From the NCBI RefSeq assembly GCF_907164915.1, contig NC_061868.1:47925689-47989688 (forward strand): a stretch of DNA of 64,000 nucleotides, read 5' to 3'. The position numbers were made by a program, and so were the translations under genes. Numbering within the stretch: position 1 is the first letter of the stretch; every line of letters starts with the position of its first letter. Below are positions 36,777 through 50,300 of this stretch, piece by piece. The notes below the pieces were generated by a model. That model did not search any database. It was given only the letters and a program-made list of their open reading frames with translations, and had not been told where the DNA came from. The DNA is from Impatiens glandulifera. Lineage: Eukaryota > Streptophyta > Magnoliopsida > Ericales > Balsaminaceae.

Positions 36777-37600
36777 TTAATAAAAACCCCATGTAAATCC
36801 CCCCTACCCACACATGTAAAGACCGCTTGACTACCATGTAAAGACACTTACCCGTTTATGTGAACACCAAAATGACATGGATTTTATATTTCCGTTTATT
36901 AAATATGAATTCAATTAATTGAGGATGACATGCAGAAACCGAACAAATCTTCGCCTCAATTACCGGATTTTTTTTTTTTTTGTATTTATTTTTTTTTTTG
37001 CCGGAGACATTCATGAGCGAAGATATATTTGCTTGAATTAATTCTAATAAAAACATCATGTAAAACCCCCATACCCACCCGTGAGAAGACCGCTTGCCTA
37101 CCATGTAAACACATTTACCCGTCTATGTAAAGACCAAACTGACATGGAATTTATATTTCCATGTATTAAATATTAATTCAATTAATTGAAGATGACATGC
37201 AGCAACCGAACAAATCTTCGCCTCACTTACCAGGCTATTTTTTATTTTTTATTTTTTTCCGTTTATTAATAAATGTTAATGTAATTAAATTAAATTGACA
37301 ATCAGTAAACGACCAAATATTCGCTTGAATTATGTTTTTCGAGTAGATGATTGAAAGCGAAGATTTCTTATTTTCAAATAATTTTATCCTCACGTTCATG
37401 TAAAACCACCTCCCCTCCAATGAGAAGCCAACTTGCCTGTAATGTAAATTCACTTACCCGTGCATTTACATTCCGCGAATAAATCTTCGCTTCGATGAAT
37501 AGTTTTTACTTTGCATTTATTTTTATTATTTTTTTAAGAAGTTACGATATCGAACGAATATTTATTCGCTTCCATGACTAGTTGATATAATTTCAATTTC
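36748..37600 (+). repeat. left subterminal array of CATGTAAA/GCGAAGATAT units
   Basis: Units starting GAGCGAAGATATATTTGCTT at 36748 and 37015 (period 267), followed by a diverged third with GAAAGCGAAGATTTCTT near 37350. Each unit holds CATGTAAA-type words, GAGAAGACCGCTTG and an AACCGAACAAATCTTCGCCT block. The same unit, inverted, forms the array at 57395-58220. Confidence 0.75.
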
Positions 37601-37741
37601 CCGCTACAAGCCGACTCTCCCTCAATTTCATTTTCATAAGCAACTGTTCATATTCTTCTCTCTCTATCTCCCGGCGATAATCCAAACACTGAACGTCGAA
37701 CCCTAGATATTTCGTTTATACTACAAGGATATCTTCTGAAC

Positions 37742-40700
37742 ATGTCGGGTAACCAAGGCAAGAACATGGAAGTGGATCATCCCATCGACTCCCGAGAGGT
37801 CGTCTTGCAAGTTTGTAGGAGCATAAACGAAAACGAAACTGCACCCACTCCGGCATCCAACGTCAATCCCAGCACTAAACCAGAGAGGTATGTTGATCTT
37901 ATTGTGTTTATACTAATTTTACACATGTTTATTCAATTTATTTCGTATAATACTGATTTATGCTATCCCACCAAAATTAATGACTTGTAGGACCTATGAA
38001 AGGAAGAGGAAGAGAAATCCGAAGACGAATACTAAGTCTTCATCGACTGCTGAATCAGTTTCCACAGTTGCTGTCGAAGCTACTGATGTTGCTGCAGGTA
38101 CTGATGATATTTTACCACCACCTTTCCCCCTAAAAAAAAAACCAAATGTTATTCCTACCTCCAATCCAACAGTCGATGAAGAGTTACCAGAACCACCCCC
38201 AGAAACCACTAATATTTCTCCGTCTACTACCCCATTCGATGAAGAGTTTCCCCCCTCTCCCCAAAAAACCAAAACCCGCCAGAAACGTAAAGTGACATTT
38301 CTAACCAGATCATCACCTCATGGCCTCGCTCAACTCATTCCTCAATTGAGCGTAGAACAGAGGGAAGCCGTTAAGGAAATCGGGTTTGGTTCTCTTCTTA
38401 CAATGGGCGTCTCCAAGTGCCTTGCTCATTTTTCCAAACATGTAATCCAATCTTTTGACCCGGATAAGAGTTCTCTGGTATTGGCCAACGGTGATGAGAT
38501 CCGTATCGATGAAGATCTCGTACAGCTCGTGATGAACCTCCCTAGAGGCTCAATGAACGTAGTCGAGTCCGTTGGGTTGGACAAGACTAAGGACCCTGCT
38601 TATTTTAATTTCTTGAGGGATTGGAAGACCAGATGGACCGGGGAAGACTCCAAAGCTCCCGAAACACTTTCTATGATCCCCAAGATATTAAGTAACACAA
38701 GTGCAGACAACGATTTCAAAATAGACTTCGTTGTCTTTGTTGTCTCTAGTTTTTTATGTCCTGTTCAAAATTCACGAGCCAGGTAAACATGTATTCAAAC
38801 CTCTTATATATCTAATTGTATTTTTGAATACTGACAAATGTATTTTTTTCATTTCAGGTTCAAAATTCTCAAATCCTTAATGGAGGTTGATAACATAAAG
38901 GAACTGAACTGGTGCCACTTTACACTACAACGATTGGTTGACAGTGTAAGAAGTTGGAAAGAAAAAGCAAGTAAAAATAAAAATCCATATTTCGATGGAC
39001 CTATAACCCTTTTATCGGTAAGTATTGTTGCCTCTCTTATATATGATTTATAGATATGTAATATTTTCTAACATGTCTCCCACTCCTTTACTCCAGATTT
39101 GCTACCTAGATGGTGTTTTTGTGGAAGGTGAACGTATCCCCTACGAAAGAAAATTTCCAATCATCTCCTGTTGGGATGACGTCAGCGTGTTGGAGTTTAC
39201 CAACTTAGAAGGTCGTGCCGGTGGTTTTGGGCTTGGCAGGGCAAGGGCGCGCCTAGCAGTTAGACAACCCGAGAATCCAGTTGACTCGGTTGAAGTAAAA
39301 GAAGACGATAATGAGGTATGTGGAAACAATAAATTGACTCCCATTGTTATTTATTATCCTGTTTTCAAGATTAATGAAGTATGTTTTTCATAATGTACAG
39401 TTGTTGACATCCAAAATCCTGCAAACTTTTAAAGATACAGCCCAACAGCTGAATTACCTATCAGGGGAGTTGGAGAAACGCAACATCGATCCGAAGCCCT
39501 TTTTTGAGGCCGGTTTCCTGAACCTCAGAGAGTCTGAAGGCTTCATGAAACACTTGAAGGTGGTGATCGATGGTCCGGTTCATGTAGGTGTGGAAGATCC
39601 TACAAGGGATGCACTTGGGGACACTTTACAGTGTGCGGGCTTGAAAGTCAATAGTCCCCGGGTTGATTACACATGTCGGACTGCAGTGGATGACCATGCA
39701 GTGGATGACCATGCAGACCATCAACCAGCACTGGCTGAACTGAATGATTTTGAGGATTCAGTGATGTCAAATTAAGAAAATCCATCCGATCACGAAGAAC
39801 AGAATGATCTCGATGTTGCCGTTGTGCACAATGATGCTCCGTCACCACCTCTTCAACCGCAATCTGTTGAGGATGTACGTGAGGACATTTTAGATGAATC
39901 AGTCCTTGTTGAACCGGAAGATGTAGAGGCTGTATTTCATCACAGTCAAGCCAAGTCACCCCCTCCTCAGCAGGACGAACATGAGGATTCATTTCTGCCC
40001 AACAAAGATGACTCACCCATTGTTGAACCAACTGATCATGAGGGTGAATGCAAGGAACCGGATGGGGCACACAAAGTGCAGACAACCACTGTTGAAGACG
40101 ATGATCAGGTTGAAGTGAAGGAACAGGTTGATGAACCAAAATCTCCGCCTGAAAATCCAAATGATCAGGGGGCAGGGAAGGAAAATGTTGAGGAACCCCT
40201 AGCTCAGTCTGTTGCACCAAGTGATCATGGTGAAGGCAAGCAACAGGTTGAGGTACCCAAATCTCATCATTTTGAACAAAATGATCATGGTGCAGGGAAG
40301 GAAAATGTTGAGGAACCCCAAGGTCAGTCTGTTGCACCAACTGATCATGGTGATGGCCAGCAACAGGTTGAGGCTTCTAAGGCCGTTGAATCTTCTGAAG
40401 ATGAAGATGAAGGTGATGGGGGGGGACGCATCAACATTAAAGAATATCCTAAGAGGAAGATCTCAAAAATTCCTGTGCACCTTCGATCCCCCTACATGCA
40501 ACAGGTTGCTGATATGTTGGACCACAAAATAACCAACAAGGAGCAGAGATTAGCCGATTTTGTGTTTGATGAAGACCTGCCTCCAACGTAAGTTAGTTCT
40601 CATTTTTTTATAATTTTTAAAAATGAAATTATTTAGTTATGGTCTTCTAAATGAATGTATTTTTCAGTGACGTTCTGTACGAAGGTGCACCTGGTAATAT

Positions 40701-41631
40701 TACCCGTCAATTACTTCGTTCAATGCAAATGGGTCGCGAAATTTCGAGCGAAGTGATTGACGCTTGGTCCATAATTGTGCACTTCAAATGCCGTAGGTTG
40801 CCAAGGCATGAACCAAGAATAATTTGTTTCTCATCATGTTCACATGTAAGTGCATGAACTGCTTTTTTTTTGCTATGTATCCTTCAATGTTCATGACTTT
40901 GATGCTCTGCCCTTATTTTGCAGGTTAATATGGAGCATGATGCCACCTTATTTTCCCAATCCATTGAAGAAGACATGAGGAACTACCAAATCACAAAAGA
41001 AGACCTCATCTTCGCTGACGTGGTCTGTACATATCCCTCAATTCCAAGTAAAGAATATGCAATAAAGTAATAAATGTTTGTGTTCTTTTTGCAGATATTC
41101 CTACCCGTTGTCTTTTCCCGACATTTCTTCCTTGTTTGTGTGAATATTAAGGACTCCAAAATCGTTGTACTTGACAACTCCGGCCGTCCTCATGGAATGA
41201 AAATTTTGGACAAGTATGTCACTTTGAGTAAACAACTCGATTGTTTTGTGAAATTCTTGTTAAGTCAAGGCATGGAACGAATGGCTGCCAAGGTTAAAAA
41301 ATACAGGATAACGGCCCCAAAGCTGGACTGGCAAGACAGAACAAACAAGACAGACTGCGGTGTATACTTAATGAGACATATGGAAACATATAGAGGAACG
41401 GCGAAGAATTGGTCTATTGACATCAACGAAAATAATGTAAGTGTTATACCATATCTAATTTTTAGTAGATGACATTGAACAATTTTAGATGTTCTTATAC
41501 TTTCTCTTGTTCTTTTGAAGGCCGAAGAAGCTTTGAGTACGTTGAGGATTAAATATTTATACAGAATTCTTATGTCTGAGCACAATGTCAATAGGTTCAA
41601 GATAAAGACTGCAATTAGATCAAGATATTAG
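37742..41631 (+). pseudogene. MULE Ulp1-peptidase gene A, nine exons, one in-frame stop
   Basis: Exons 37742-37887, 37991-38782, 38858-39017, 39097-39315, 39401-40587, 40668-40845, 40924-41022, 41095-41436 and 41521-41631 join to 1077 codons plus stop, all with GT-AG borders. The N-terminal region (about residues 155-420, with VKEIGFGSLLTMGVSKC, VMNLPRGSMNVVE, FVVFVVSSFL and ICYLDGV) is a type found before Ulp1 domains in plant transposon proteins. A long acidic linker contains two 41-residue repeats (AGKENVEEP units). The C-terminal C48 peptidase keeps its triad: His in SRHFFLVCVN, Asp in VVLDNS, Gln in DWQDR and Cys in TDCGVYLMRH. Such enzymes cut SUMO or related tags. A single TAA at 39773-39775 lies in the linker exon and should prevent peptidase synthesis unless bypassed. 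Confidence 0.82.
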
Positions 41632-41879
41632 GGATTTTTATGTCTTACACGGAATTATACTTGTACAGTAATTCTTATGTTTACACAGGTCAATTCACAT
41701 TTTTTAATGTATGGATGTTTGATATTGATTTATAACTTATAATGCAATTCAGATCTTAATGTATGGAAGGCAGTTCAGATCTTAATGTATGGAGTTATAA
41801 TGTATTGATGTTTGATGTGTCTTCTTGTACCGATTTTTTAAAAATCATAAACGAGGATGTTTTCTTAACCGTGTGTTTA

Positions 41880-42295
41880 AATATTCTTAAACGAAGATAT
41901 CTTCTTATGTTCATTTTTGGTGCAATCCATATTTTGGAAATCCGAGACGAAGATATCTTCTTCACTATATGTTTTTAAATTCATAAACGAAGATATCCTC
42001 GCCACTCTACATTTTCAAAATCATAAACGAAGATATCTTCTTATTTTATTTTTTGGTTCAATCCATATTTTTAATATCCGAGACGAAGATATCTTCTTCA
42101 CTGTAAATTTTGAAATTCATAAACGAAGATATCTTCTTATGTTCATTTTTTGGTTCAATCCATATTTTTAATATCCGAAACGAAGATATCTTCTTATGTT
42201 ATTTTTTGGTGCAATCCATATTTTTAATATCCGAGACGAAGATATCTTCTTCACTATATGTTTGCCAATTCATAAACGAAGATATCCTCGCAACA
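41880..42295. repeat. array of nine GAAGATATCTTC palindromes
   Basis: Nine copies of the 12-bp palindrome GAAGATATCTTC (two as GAAGATATCCTC) begin near 41893, 41949, 41988, 42029, 42085, 42125, 42182, 42238 and 42281. Two spacer types alternate: one with GTTCATTTTTTGGTTCAATC and CATATTTTTAATATCCGA, one with TTCACTATATGTTT and a CATAAACGA end. The array lies between the 3' end of Ulp1 gene A and the mobile-domain gene, so it could act on either. Confidence 0.85.
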
Positions 42296-42494
42296 TGTAA
42301 TGCACCTACCTGTGGTATGTATTGATGTCAATTCCAGAATGAAAACTCATTTATTAACTTCAACTACTGCTGTATCAAGATCATCACTCTCATACCCTCA
42401 CTCTCACTCTCACTCTCACATTACACTCTCACTCCTTCCCGAATCTCTATCTACCGTTGTCTTCCCTTCATTCATTAAGCGTAAAACTCATAAG

Positions 42495-43661
42495 ATGGAT
42501 GTAGAGATGGACCCAGACATGCTGGTTTTATCGCAGCAACAACTGGAGCGATACTTAAGTCTGATCAACGATGACCCTGTCCCTTTTAGTGTCTATCATG
42601 TAGATGAGATTCTTCCTCTATTACGAATAAACGTTAACGACGGACTGATGGCCCACATGCAAAGCAGATGGGATACGGACTCTCGTTCTTTTGTTATTGG
42701 GGAAATGCACATATGCCCGACGCTAGAGGACTTTGCTTCAATCCTTAGGTGTGGTACAAATGCACTCATGATCTTGCCTGTCCATCAAGATCCTCATATG
42801 GCCGTCCACATTTGCGACAGCTTCTATGGATGTACAATGTTTGATGCTCTCTTGTTTACCCTCCAACATGGATTTCTGAATATGACAAACATAGACGAGT
42901 ACATTTGGCGTGTCCAGGGAGCTGAGAGGACCATCAACCACACACAAAGCAAACTGATCATGCTTGTGGTTCTGGCTCATTTTTTTTTATGTCCGGCTGC
43001 AGGACGCCGGCCTTCGGAAAGGCTCCTACGGGTAGTTCCTGCACTGATGGGAAACGCCCCAAACCTGGCTAGCCTGGTACTTGCTGAGACATTACTTGGT
43101 CTTAACGAATTTGTTCCCGAGGAAAACAACTATTCTCGCCGTGGATCACCTTTGGTTCTATACCTCTGGTTGTTAGACAAGTTGCATTGGTTGCCCCGTC
43201 CTTCAATTCCCTACACTTCCTTTGCCAATCTACAAGTGCAAAGGGTCAATGGACTCGTGCCTCCGAATTTTATTTCGGATATTCACCCAATTAGGTTCAT
43301 TGTTCCGTGGTATCTGTTTGCTGAAATGATGTACGAGATGAGGGGTTCTCCATTCATCATTTTGTTGGGCCTTCAGGGAACTACCTCCTACTGCACAAGT
43401 GTCATATACAGACAATTTGGCCTACGGAATCCCCTACCTTCAAATGGAGACAATCCTCCGGAGGACTTCATGTTTACTCCTCAACATCTTTACTTAGAGT
43501 ACGCATCAATAATTGAAAATTCTTTGACGGTTTTCATCCCCAACCGATGGATCAATGCTGTGAACGAAGCCATTCAGCTATACATTCCACCCGTCATCGA
43601 ACATGAGGTCGTGTCGTTGACAGGACCGATAGACGAGTCATCATCTCATGAATCAGACTAG
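42495..43661 (+). CDS. plant-mobile-domain-like protein (PMD/DUF7745 type) carried by the MULE
   Basis: One exon, 388 codons from the ATG at 42495 (MDVEMDPDML), which follows a CT-rich leader-like stretch; an upstream in-frame ATG at 42300 lies in the repeat border and is less likely. The pattern MHICPTLEDFASIL, then LVVLAHFFLCPAAGRRPSERLL, NLASLVLAETLLGLN and a YLWLLDKL helix resembles the plant mobile domain found in transposons and in MAIN/MAIL1 proteins. The latter act in gene silencing and genome stability. There is no Ulp1 or nuclease motif. The frame is intact. The domain name is my best guess from sequence pattern and needs a profile search. Confidence 0.6.
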   Translation: MDVEMDPDMLVLSQQQLERYLSLINDDPVPFSVYHVDEILPLLRINVNDGLMAHMQSRWDTDSRSFVIGEMHICPTLEDFASILRCGTNALMILPVHQDPHMAVHICDSFYGCTMFDALLFTLQHGFLNMTNIDEYIWRVQGAERTINHTQSKLIMLVVLAHFFLCPAAGRRPSERLLRVVPALMGNAPNLASLVLAETLLGLNEFVPEENNYSRRGSPLVLYLWLLDKLHWLPRPSIPYTSFANLQVQRVNGLVPPNFISDIHPIRFIVPWYLFAEMMYEMRGSPFIILLGLQGTTSYCTSVIYRQFGLRNPLPSNGDNPPEDFMFTPQHLYLEYASIIENSLTVFIPNRWINAVNEAIQLYIPPVIEHEVVSLTGPIDESSSHESD

Positions 43662-46600
43662 AGCTTCATTTTTATTGTTGAACATCTATATTTTTGGTTA
43701 ATCTGTGCAGTACTTATGTAAACGGATTATGGAATGTTTTTGTGTATTCATCAATATTATGAAGTTATGTTTGATTATAGTCTGAAGTTATATTTTACAT
43801 TATGTATTTCGTTTATTCTGTAGTGATATAAATCGACTCATTGTCGTTAGCTTTGATTCATTCTTTGATTGCAATTTGGATGTCATGATCAATTCGAAGT
43901 ATAATGTAAAACGACTGATCCGTTCATGTAAACCCCTTCGATTGATCAATCGATTGGATCTTCGCCTGTAAAACCCTTAAAAACGAAGATGATGTCGCAT
44001 CCAATCTTTGAAGTTACATATTATTGTTGACACTTTCATGTCATACTGTAATGAATTGGAAAACGAAGATTCATTCGCCTGTAAGTTTCTATATGAAACA
44101 AAACATTGTTACGAAACGACATAATATTCGCTTGATCTTCATATTTCAGGTCGACCACATTCAACGGAAATGTATTGAAAATATCTTTCATCATTCAAAA
44201 AAGAAAAGAAGATTGTTTTCGTATAAAACCCTATAAAGAAATCATTTCATATCTATGGATTACTGTATGTAGCCTGTAATGACATATCAAATCGGAACAG
44301 TGTGCCGTATTGTTGTCACATCAAAAAAATTAATAAATATTGTATTTTAATGAAGTTGCAAATTATGTTTTTTTTTCAATTTTTAAGCACATGACTTCAT
44401 CTAATTATATTTGAAAAGAAGCGAACATATATTCGTGTGCAGAACTAATTTGAAGCGAATAAATATTCGCTTGAATGAATTCTAGGTTGACTTACATGTG
44501 AAACGCACAACCCCTACATGAGAATACCCTTTACACCTGATGTAAGTACACCAACGCTTGTATGTGAAGACCAAAATGATGAACGAATGTGGGAGGAAAT
44601 TACACGCCGCGAATAAATCTTCGCTACAAACCATTTTCCAATTTCTTTCCGTTAATCACATATAATTTTTATTTATAATCATTACACATCGAATCGGACC
44701 AAAACTTACATTTAAAATTATGGCAATGATATGATAATACTTTATTATTTTTAACAATTTCGTTATTTTATTAATGTTTAATGACATTTGCATGAAAATA
44801 TAAATAACAAATAAATATTATCATTCGACGTACAAATTTTCATTACAAGTTTCATAAACATTTCCCCGTTTCATAAACATTTGTACATTTTAACAATATT
44901 CATCTGCATCTCCAGCTTCAAGGCATCTCCATTGAAGCAACCACAGCGGATCTCTCACGCATAACTGGGGTCCTACACCTGTTGAGTTATCTCTTGAGAT
45001 GTTTTCCATCCCAGGGAATCTCCCAAATGATACATCCCAGGGAAGCAACCACAGCAGTGTACACGAATGATCTTCATTTGATCGGTAGTTTCTACTTGAG
45101 TTACCAAGCATTCGTGTACACTGAAGATGTTTTCCACCACTTGATCTTGATTGTACAAGTTTTCCATCACAGAGAATCTCCCAAATGATACATCCCAACA
45201 AACTATATGAAAAAAACACACACTCTCAACAAAAACGCTCAATAGATATTTCATGCTGCCGACGAAGATTGTTCATGTAATCCCTACATTTATAGCAAAA
45301 AGAAAATCTGTTTTCTTCATAAATTATTTAGATCTATTGATTCAGAAAAAGTAAATTTCCCGTGATGAAATATCAAATCCGAACAGTGTGTAGTCACTTT
45401 GTCACATCATGAAAAAGTAATTTCATTCACGAAAATGTAATAACACTTAATAATATTAAAAATAATACATTATTCAATATTGTCATTCACATTATATTAG
45501 ATAATAAATTATTTCAACATGAATAAACACATTTTCATGAATAATTATAAAATTATATTCAATATAATACGTAGGATGTGTTTGGTAGACAGTAGTACAC
45601 TGTTATAATTATTTCAATATAATTATAAAAGTATATTTATCCCAATAGTAAAATTATAAGGGTGTTTGGTTGAACTGGTTTTATATGTATAGTAATTATT
45701 TAAATTTATTTGTAATATTTTTTAATCTTATTCTTTTAATATTAACATTAATTCTTTTTATTAAGTTTTAATTAAAGTTTAATTATTAAGCTTTTATTAT
45801 TTTTAATTTAAGTTTAATTATTTTTAATATTTGTTAATCTTATTCTTTTAATATTAACATTAATCCTTTGTTTTGTCACATCGTGCAGAAATTAGATGTC
45901 ATCATTGAAAAAGAGGTGTGTTTTTGTATAAAACCCTATAAAGAAATCATTTCATATCTATGGATTCAGTAAAAGTATTATGCATGTCATGACATGTCAA
46001 ATCGGAACAGTGTGCAGTATTGTTGTCACATCACAAAAAGTAAGAAATAGTATATTTTAATACAGTTTCCAATTGCACAACATTTTTCTATTTTTAAACA
46101 CATGCAATCATCTAATTATACAAGAAAAGAAGCGAACATATATCTGTGTTCAGTGAAACTTGCAAATTATGAGAAACTAATCTGAAGCGAATAAATATTC
46201 GCTTGAATGGATTCTAGGTTGACTTACATGTGAAACACACAACCCCTACATGAGAATACCCTTTACACCTGATGTAAGTACAACAAAGCTTGTATGTGAA
46301 TACCTAAATTATGAATGAATGTGGGTGGCAAACACACTAACGCGAATAAATCTTCGCTACAAACCATTTCTCAATTTCTATCCCCTGGATCACATTTCAT
46401 TTTTATTTATAATTCATTGCCGACATATTTTTGTACGTTACATCATATCTTAAACTAATCATTATACATCGAATCGGACCAGTCTTCATTATTTTAGATA
46501 GGGAACATCAATCATAATTTATATATTGTTAATTAAAAAGTTTAGGTGATGTTTGATCTTATCTTGTTACACTCATTATAGGAATCAAAAATTTATATTA

Positions 46601-47395
46601 AAAAATGCTGAAGACTACGGTCATAAATTAAAATATTACATTTACTATAATTAACATTATATGAAATATTAAATTATTCATACATAACAAACCTTATATT
46701 TATTACATGAGCGTCAAAGTAAAATATATACAATGTCATTTATATTCCAAAAAAAATTATAAAAAAATTTAATTGACAGCTCAATTAAAAAGGAAATTAG
46801 TACAATGAAGCGCCAAAAAAATTACCACATGTCAAGTCAACTGTCACAAAGTCTCAGACTTTGTGACGCCGGTCAGTGAATCGCTACCATCGAATCAAAC
46901 GTCATTCCTTTAGATTGGATACGATCTGTTAGATTGGCAGATCGAAGATTTGTTCGCTTATTCAGCATTGAGAATCAAATAGTTGTTTCTTTTGTGGGAT
47001 TTTTTTTTCAAATAATGTGAAACATGAAAGACATGTACTAAGCGAAGATATATTCGTACAGTGCGGAGTTCTGCACGAATACATCCTCGTCTATTGTCGT
47101 ATGTTACTTTTCATAATGCATAATTACCTTTCACACTACAAAAGCGAATATCGCTTCGACTCGTACGAAGTTCATGAGAAACTCCTTATTCATGTTTGTG
47201 AAAACCGATACGGCCTCATGAAAATACATTCACACTAAGAGTGCACTTTGCATAGTAAAACTGTAAAACATCTGAAGCCCGAATTCGGCCGTAAGACACC
47301 CAGGTTATTCTACCATCTGACCTAGCGCTGTCGTCTCCGGCATTTCGACTACGAACCCATTTGTCTTCCGGTTAGTATCTTCGGCTCCAGCGAAA
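43662..47395. repeat. MULE internal noncoding region with a direct duplication of about 0.5 kb
   Basis: No intact gene. 44203-44710 and 45906-46480 are direct copies: both hold TATAAAACCCTATAAAGAAA, AAATCGGAACAGTGTGC-GTA, GCGAATAAATATTCGCTTGA, TCTAGGTTGACTTACATGTG, GAGAATACCCTTTACACCTG and GCGAATAAATCTTCGCTACA. A shorter third piece lies at 45350-45425. Between them, 44880-45250 holds CAGGGAATCTCCCAAATGAT direct repeats and an inverted repeat of a GTGTACACGAATG-like word. Confidence 0.75.
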
Positions 47396-50300
47396 ATGGT
47401 AAGAAGTATTTACGGTTGCATGCTTGTGTCTATTTCGTTTTCTTAGTTTAGGTCGTTAGAATCTAAATGTGACTTTAACATCTCAGAATCAGGATTCCGA
47501 TATGCAAATAGTTCCATATACTGAATCCACGACTGAAGTGAACACACTAAGGTAATTACGCGAATGTTACAATTGTTAAAATTTGACTCTATTTGGATTA
47601 GGTAAGTAATCCAATTTGCTAATGATAATGTAGTGTTCAACAAAGGAAACGAAAACCCGATGCATCAGGCACGCCCACGACACCACTGGATATTCTGGCC
47701 AACGCGGCGAATGAAGCACTTAGTGAGAACCAGGTTCAGAAGAAAAGAAGAAGGACTCGTGACCCTGATGTCGATTTCAAGAGCAGAACCTCTCCATCGG
47801 GCCTTCATCACCTGATTAACAGGTTATCTGAAGAACAGAAGCAGGCTGTGAAGGACATCGGATTTGGTTCCCTTCTGTCACTTGGCATATCAAAATGCCC
47901 ACTTCAATTCTCACGGTGCATTGTGAGTCTATTCAATCCCAGAAGGAGGAGCATCGTCCTACACAGTGGAGAGGAGATGCAGATTGATGAAGAGGATGTT
48001 CAATGTGTATTGAACATACCCAGAGGTGAATTAGTTGTGGCAGAGTGTTTAGGAAATCACACGGACGACAAGGTGTACAAGGAACATCTCACGGCGTGGA
48101 GAAGGAGATGGGGATTCGAGAACAGTGGAGGTCCTTCAACCTACCAAATGCCTGACAAAATTCTACAGAACACAGAAGGAGACAGTAACTTCAAGATGGA
48201 CTTCGTGGTGTTTGTTGTATCCAGTTTTTTGTGGACATCCCAAAATCCACAGTGCAGGTAAACCCAAAGAACCTAGCATTAATTCTGTGATCTCATTTAG
48301 AACTTCAATATCATTTTACATGGCTTGAGTCACTACTTTTTTATTTTCAGATTCAAAGTACTGAAATCCCTCCAGGATGTATCTAAAATCAAAGACTACA
48401 ACTGGTGCAAGTTCACGTTAGACGGGCTAGTCGACAGTGTTTATAAGTGGAAAGCAAAGAAGACATCCTATTTCCATGGACCATTAACCTTTCTTTTGGT
48501 GAGTGTAGAAATCTATTTGCTGGAGGTTGTCCATTCATAATTTTTTGATGACTTTGAACGTAACATATATTTGTTCATGCTAATGTATCAGTTGTGCTAC
48601 TTGGACCGTGTGGTTGAGTTCAAGGTAAACAGTAAGATCTCAAGGAGTTTTCCTATTCTAGGATGCTGGGACGAGAAGAAGATGTACGAAAGGGTTGAGT
48701 ATGAGGCTGCACAGGGGGGGTTTGGACATGGTAGGGTGGTTGCTCGCATAGCCATGCCGAATGAGCAACCACCGATGCAACAAAATGTGCAGCCAACACC
48801 ACCACAAACTGGAGATGACCATCCAACTGAGCATGCTCCAATTACACAAAACCTGGCGTCATGTTTGAGGAAGGTTGCTGCCGCTGCCGAAGAATTGGCA
48901 CAAGGGGCTAAATATCTGAATGAGATGCACCAGATAAACGCCATGGAACTTGTACAGTCTGCGTTTGAGCCCTTGGCCACGGTGCTAAACTCCAATGCAA
49001 TCCTGAGGGAAGGCTTACAGCGGAGTCTGGACCAAAACAAAAAGCAGCAGCCCAGAGGAAGTGGCATTAACCCCCACACGGAAGCCACCACCCAAGCGAA
49101 AGGCAACACCCTTCCTACCAACAACCATGCCAACACCAATCCAACGGCCCCATCGAACAAGAACACATTCACCCCCTCCACCGAAACGAAGACAAAAGCC
49201 AACCACCCACCAACGGCCCCATCCAACAAGAGCACACTTTCTCCCAACATCCAAAAAAATATCAACGCAGACAACCAAGCCAAATCCAACACCCATCCTC
49301 TAAACACCCTAGACCACACACAACCCACCCTCACACCAACACCCCAATCCCACAAGAACCCCCTTCCACTCAAAACAGTTACCCAAACCCCAGCCCCACC
49401 CCCTCCAATGGCACAAGCCAACGCCAACCCCCTTCCTCCAATCATAACCACACCCACTCCAGTGGCACAAGCCAAAGCCAACCCCATTCCTTCACTCAAA
49501 ACCACACCCCCTCCAATGGCACAAGCCAAGCCCAAAACAAACCCCATTCCTCCACTCAAAACCACACCCCCTCCAATGGCACAAGCCAACGCCAACCCCC
49601 TTCCTCCAATCATAACCCCACCCCCTCCAGTGGCACAAGCCAAAGCCAACCCCATTCCTCCACTCAAAACCACACCCCCTCCAATGGCACAAGCCAAGCC
49701 CAAAACAAACCCCATTCCTCCACTCAAAACCATACCCCCTCCAATGGCACAAGCCAAAGCCAACCCCATTCCTCCAATCATAACCACACCCCCTCCAATG
49801 GCACAAGCCAAGCCCAAAACCAACCCCATTCCTCCACTCAAAACCACACCCCCTCCATTGGCACAAGACAAGCCTAAAGCAAACCCCATTCCTCCACTCA
49901 AAACCACACCCCCTCCATTGGCACAAGACAAGCCCTCAGCAAACCCCATTCCTCCACTCAAAACCACACCCCCTACATTGGCACAAGACAAGCCCTCAGC
50001 AAACCCCATTCCTCCACTCAAAACCACACCCCCTCCAATGGCACAAGACAAGCCCAAAGCAAACCCCATTCCTCCACTCAAAACCACAACCCCTCCAATG
50101 GCATAAGCCAAAACCAAAGCCAACCCAATTACTCCCAAAACAGAAACCAACACGAACCCCAGCACTACAACCACCCCAGCCTTGCCTCCTACCCTAATTA
50201 TCCAAAAAAATGAGGAAGCAGGACCTTCAAAGGCCTTAAATGTCCAAAGAAAAGCCCCACGAAATTTGAAAACTGATTGGTTAACCGATGTCATCAAAAC

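Noticed and set aside
42300..42494. In-frame N-terminal extension of the mobile-domain-like protein
   Set aside because: The extra 65 residues come from the palindrome array border and a CTCTCA repeat (Ser/His runs); the ATG at 42495 starts the conserved-looking part.
44890..45254. Overlapping minus-strand frames of 93 and 109 codons in the MULE spacer
   Set aside because: The region consists of short direct and inverted repeats, which produce the repeated WEILCDGK/FGRFPGMEN-like peptides; no family match and no splice context.
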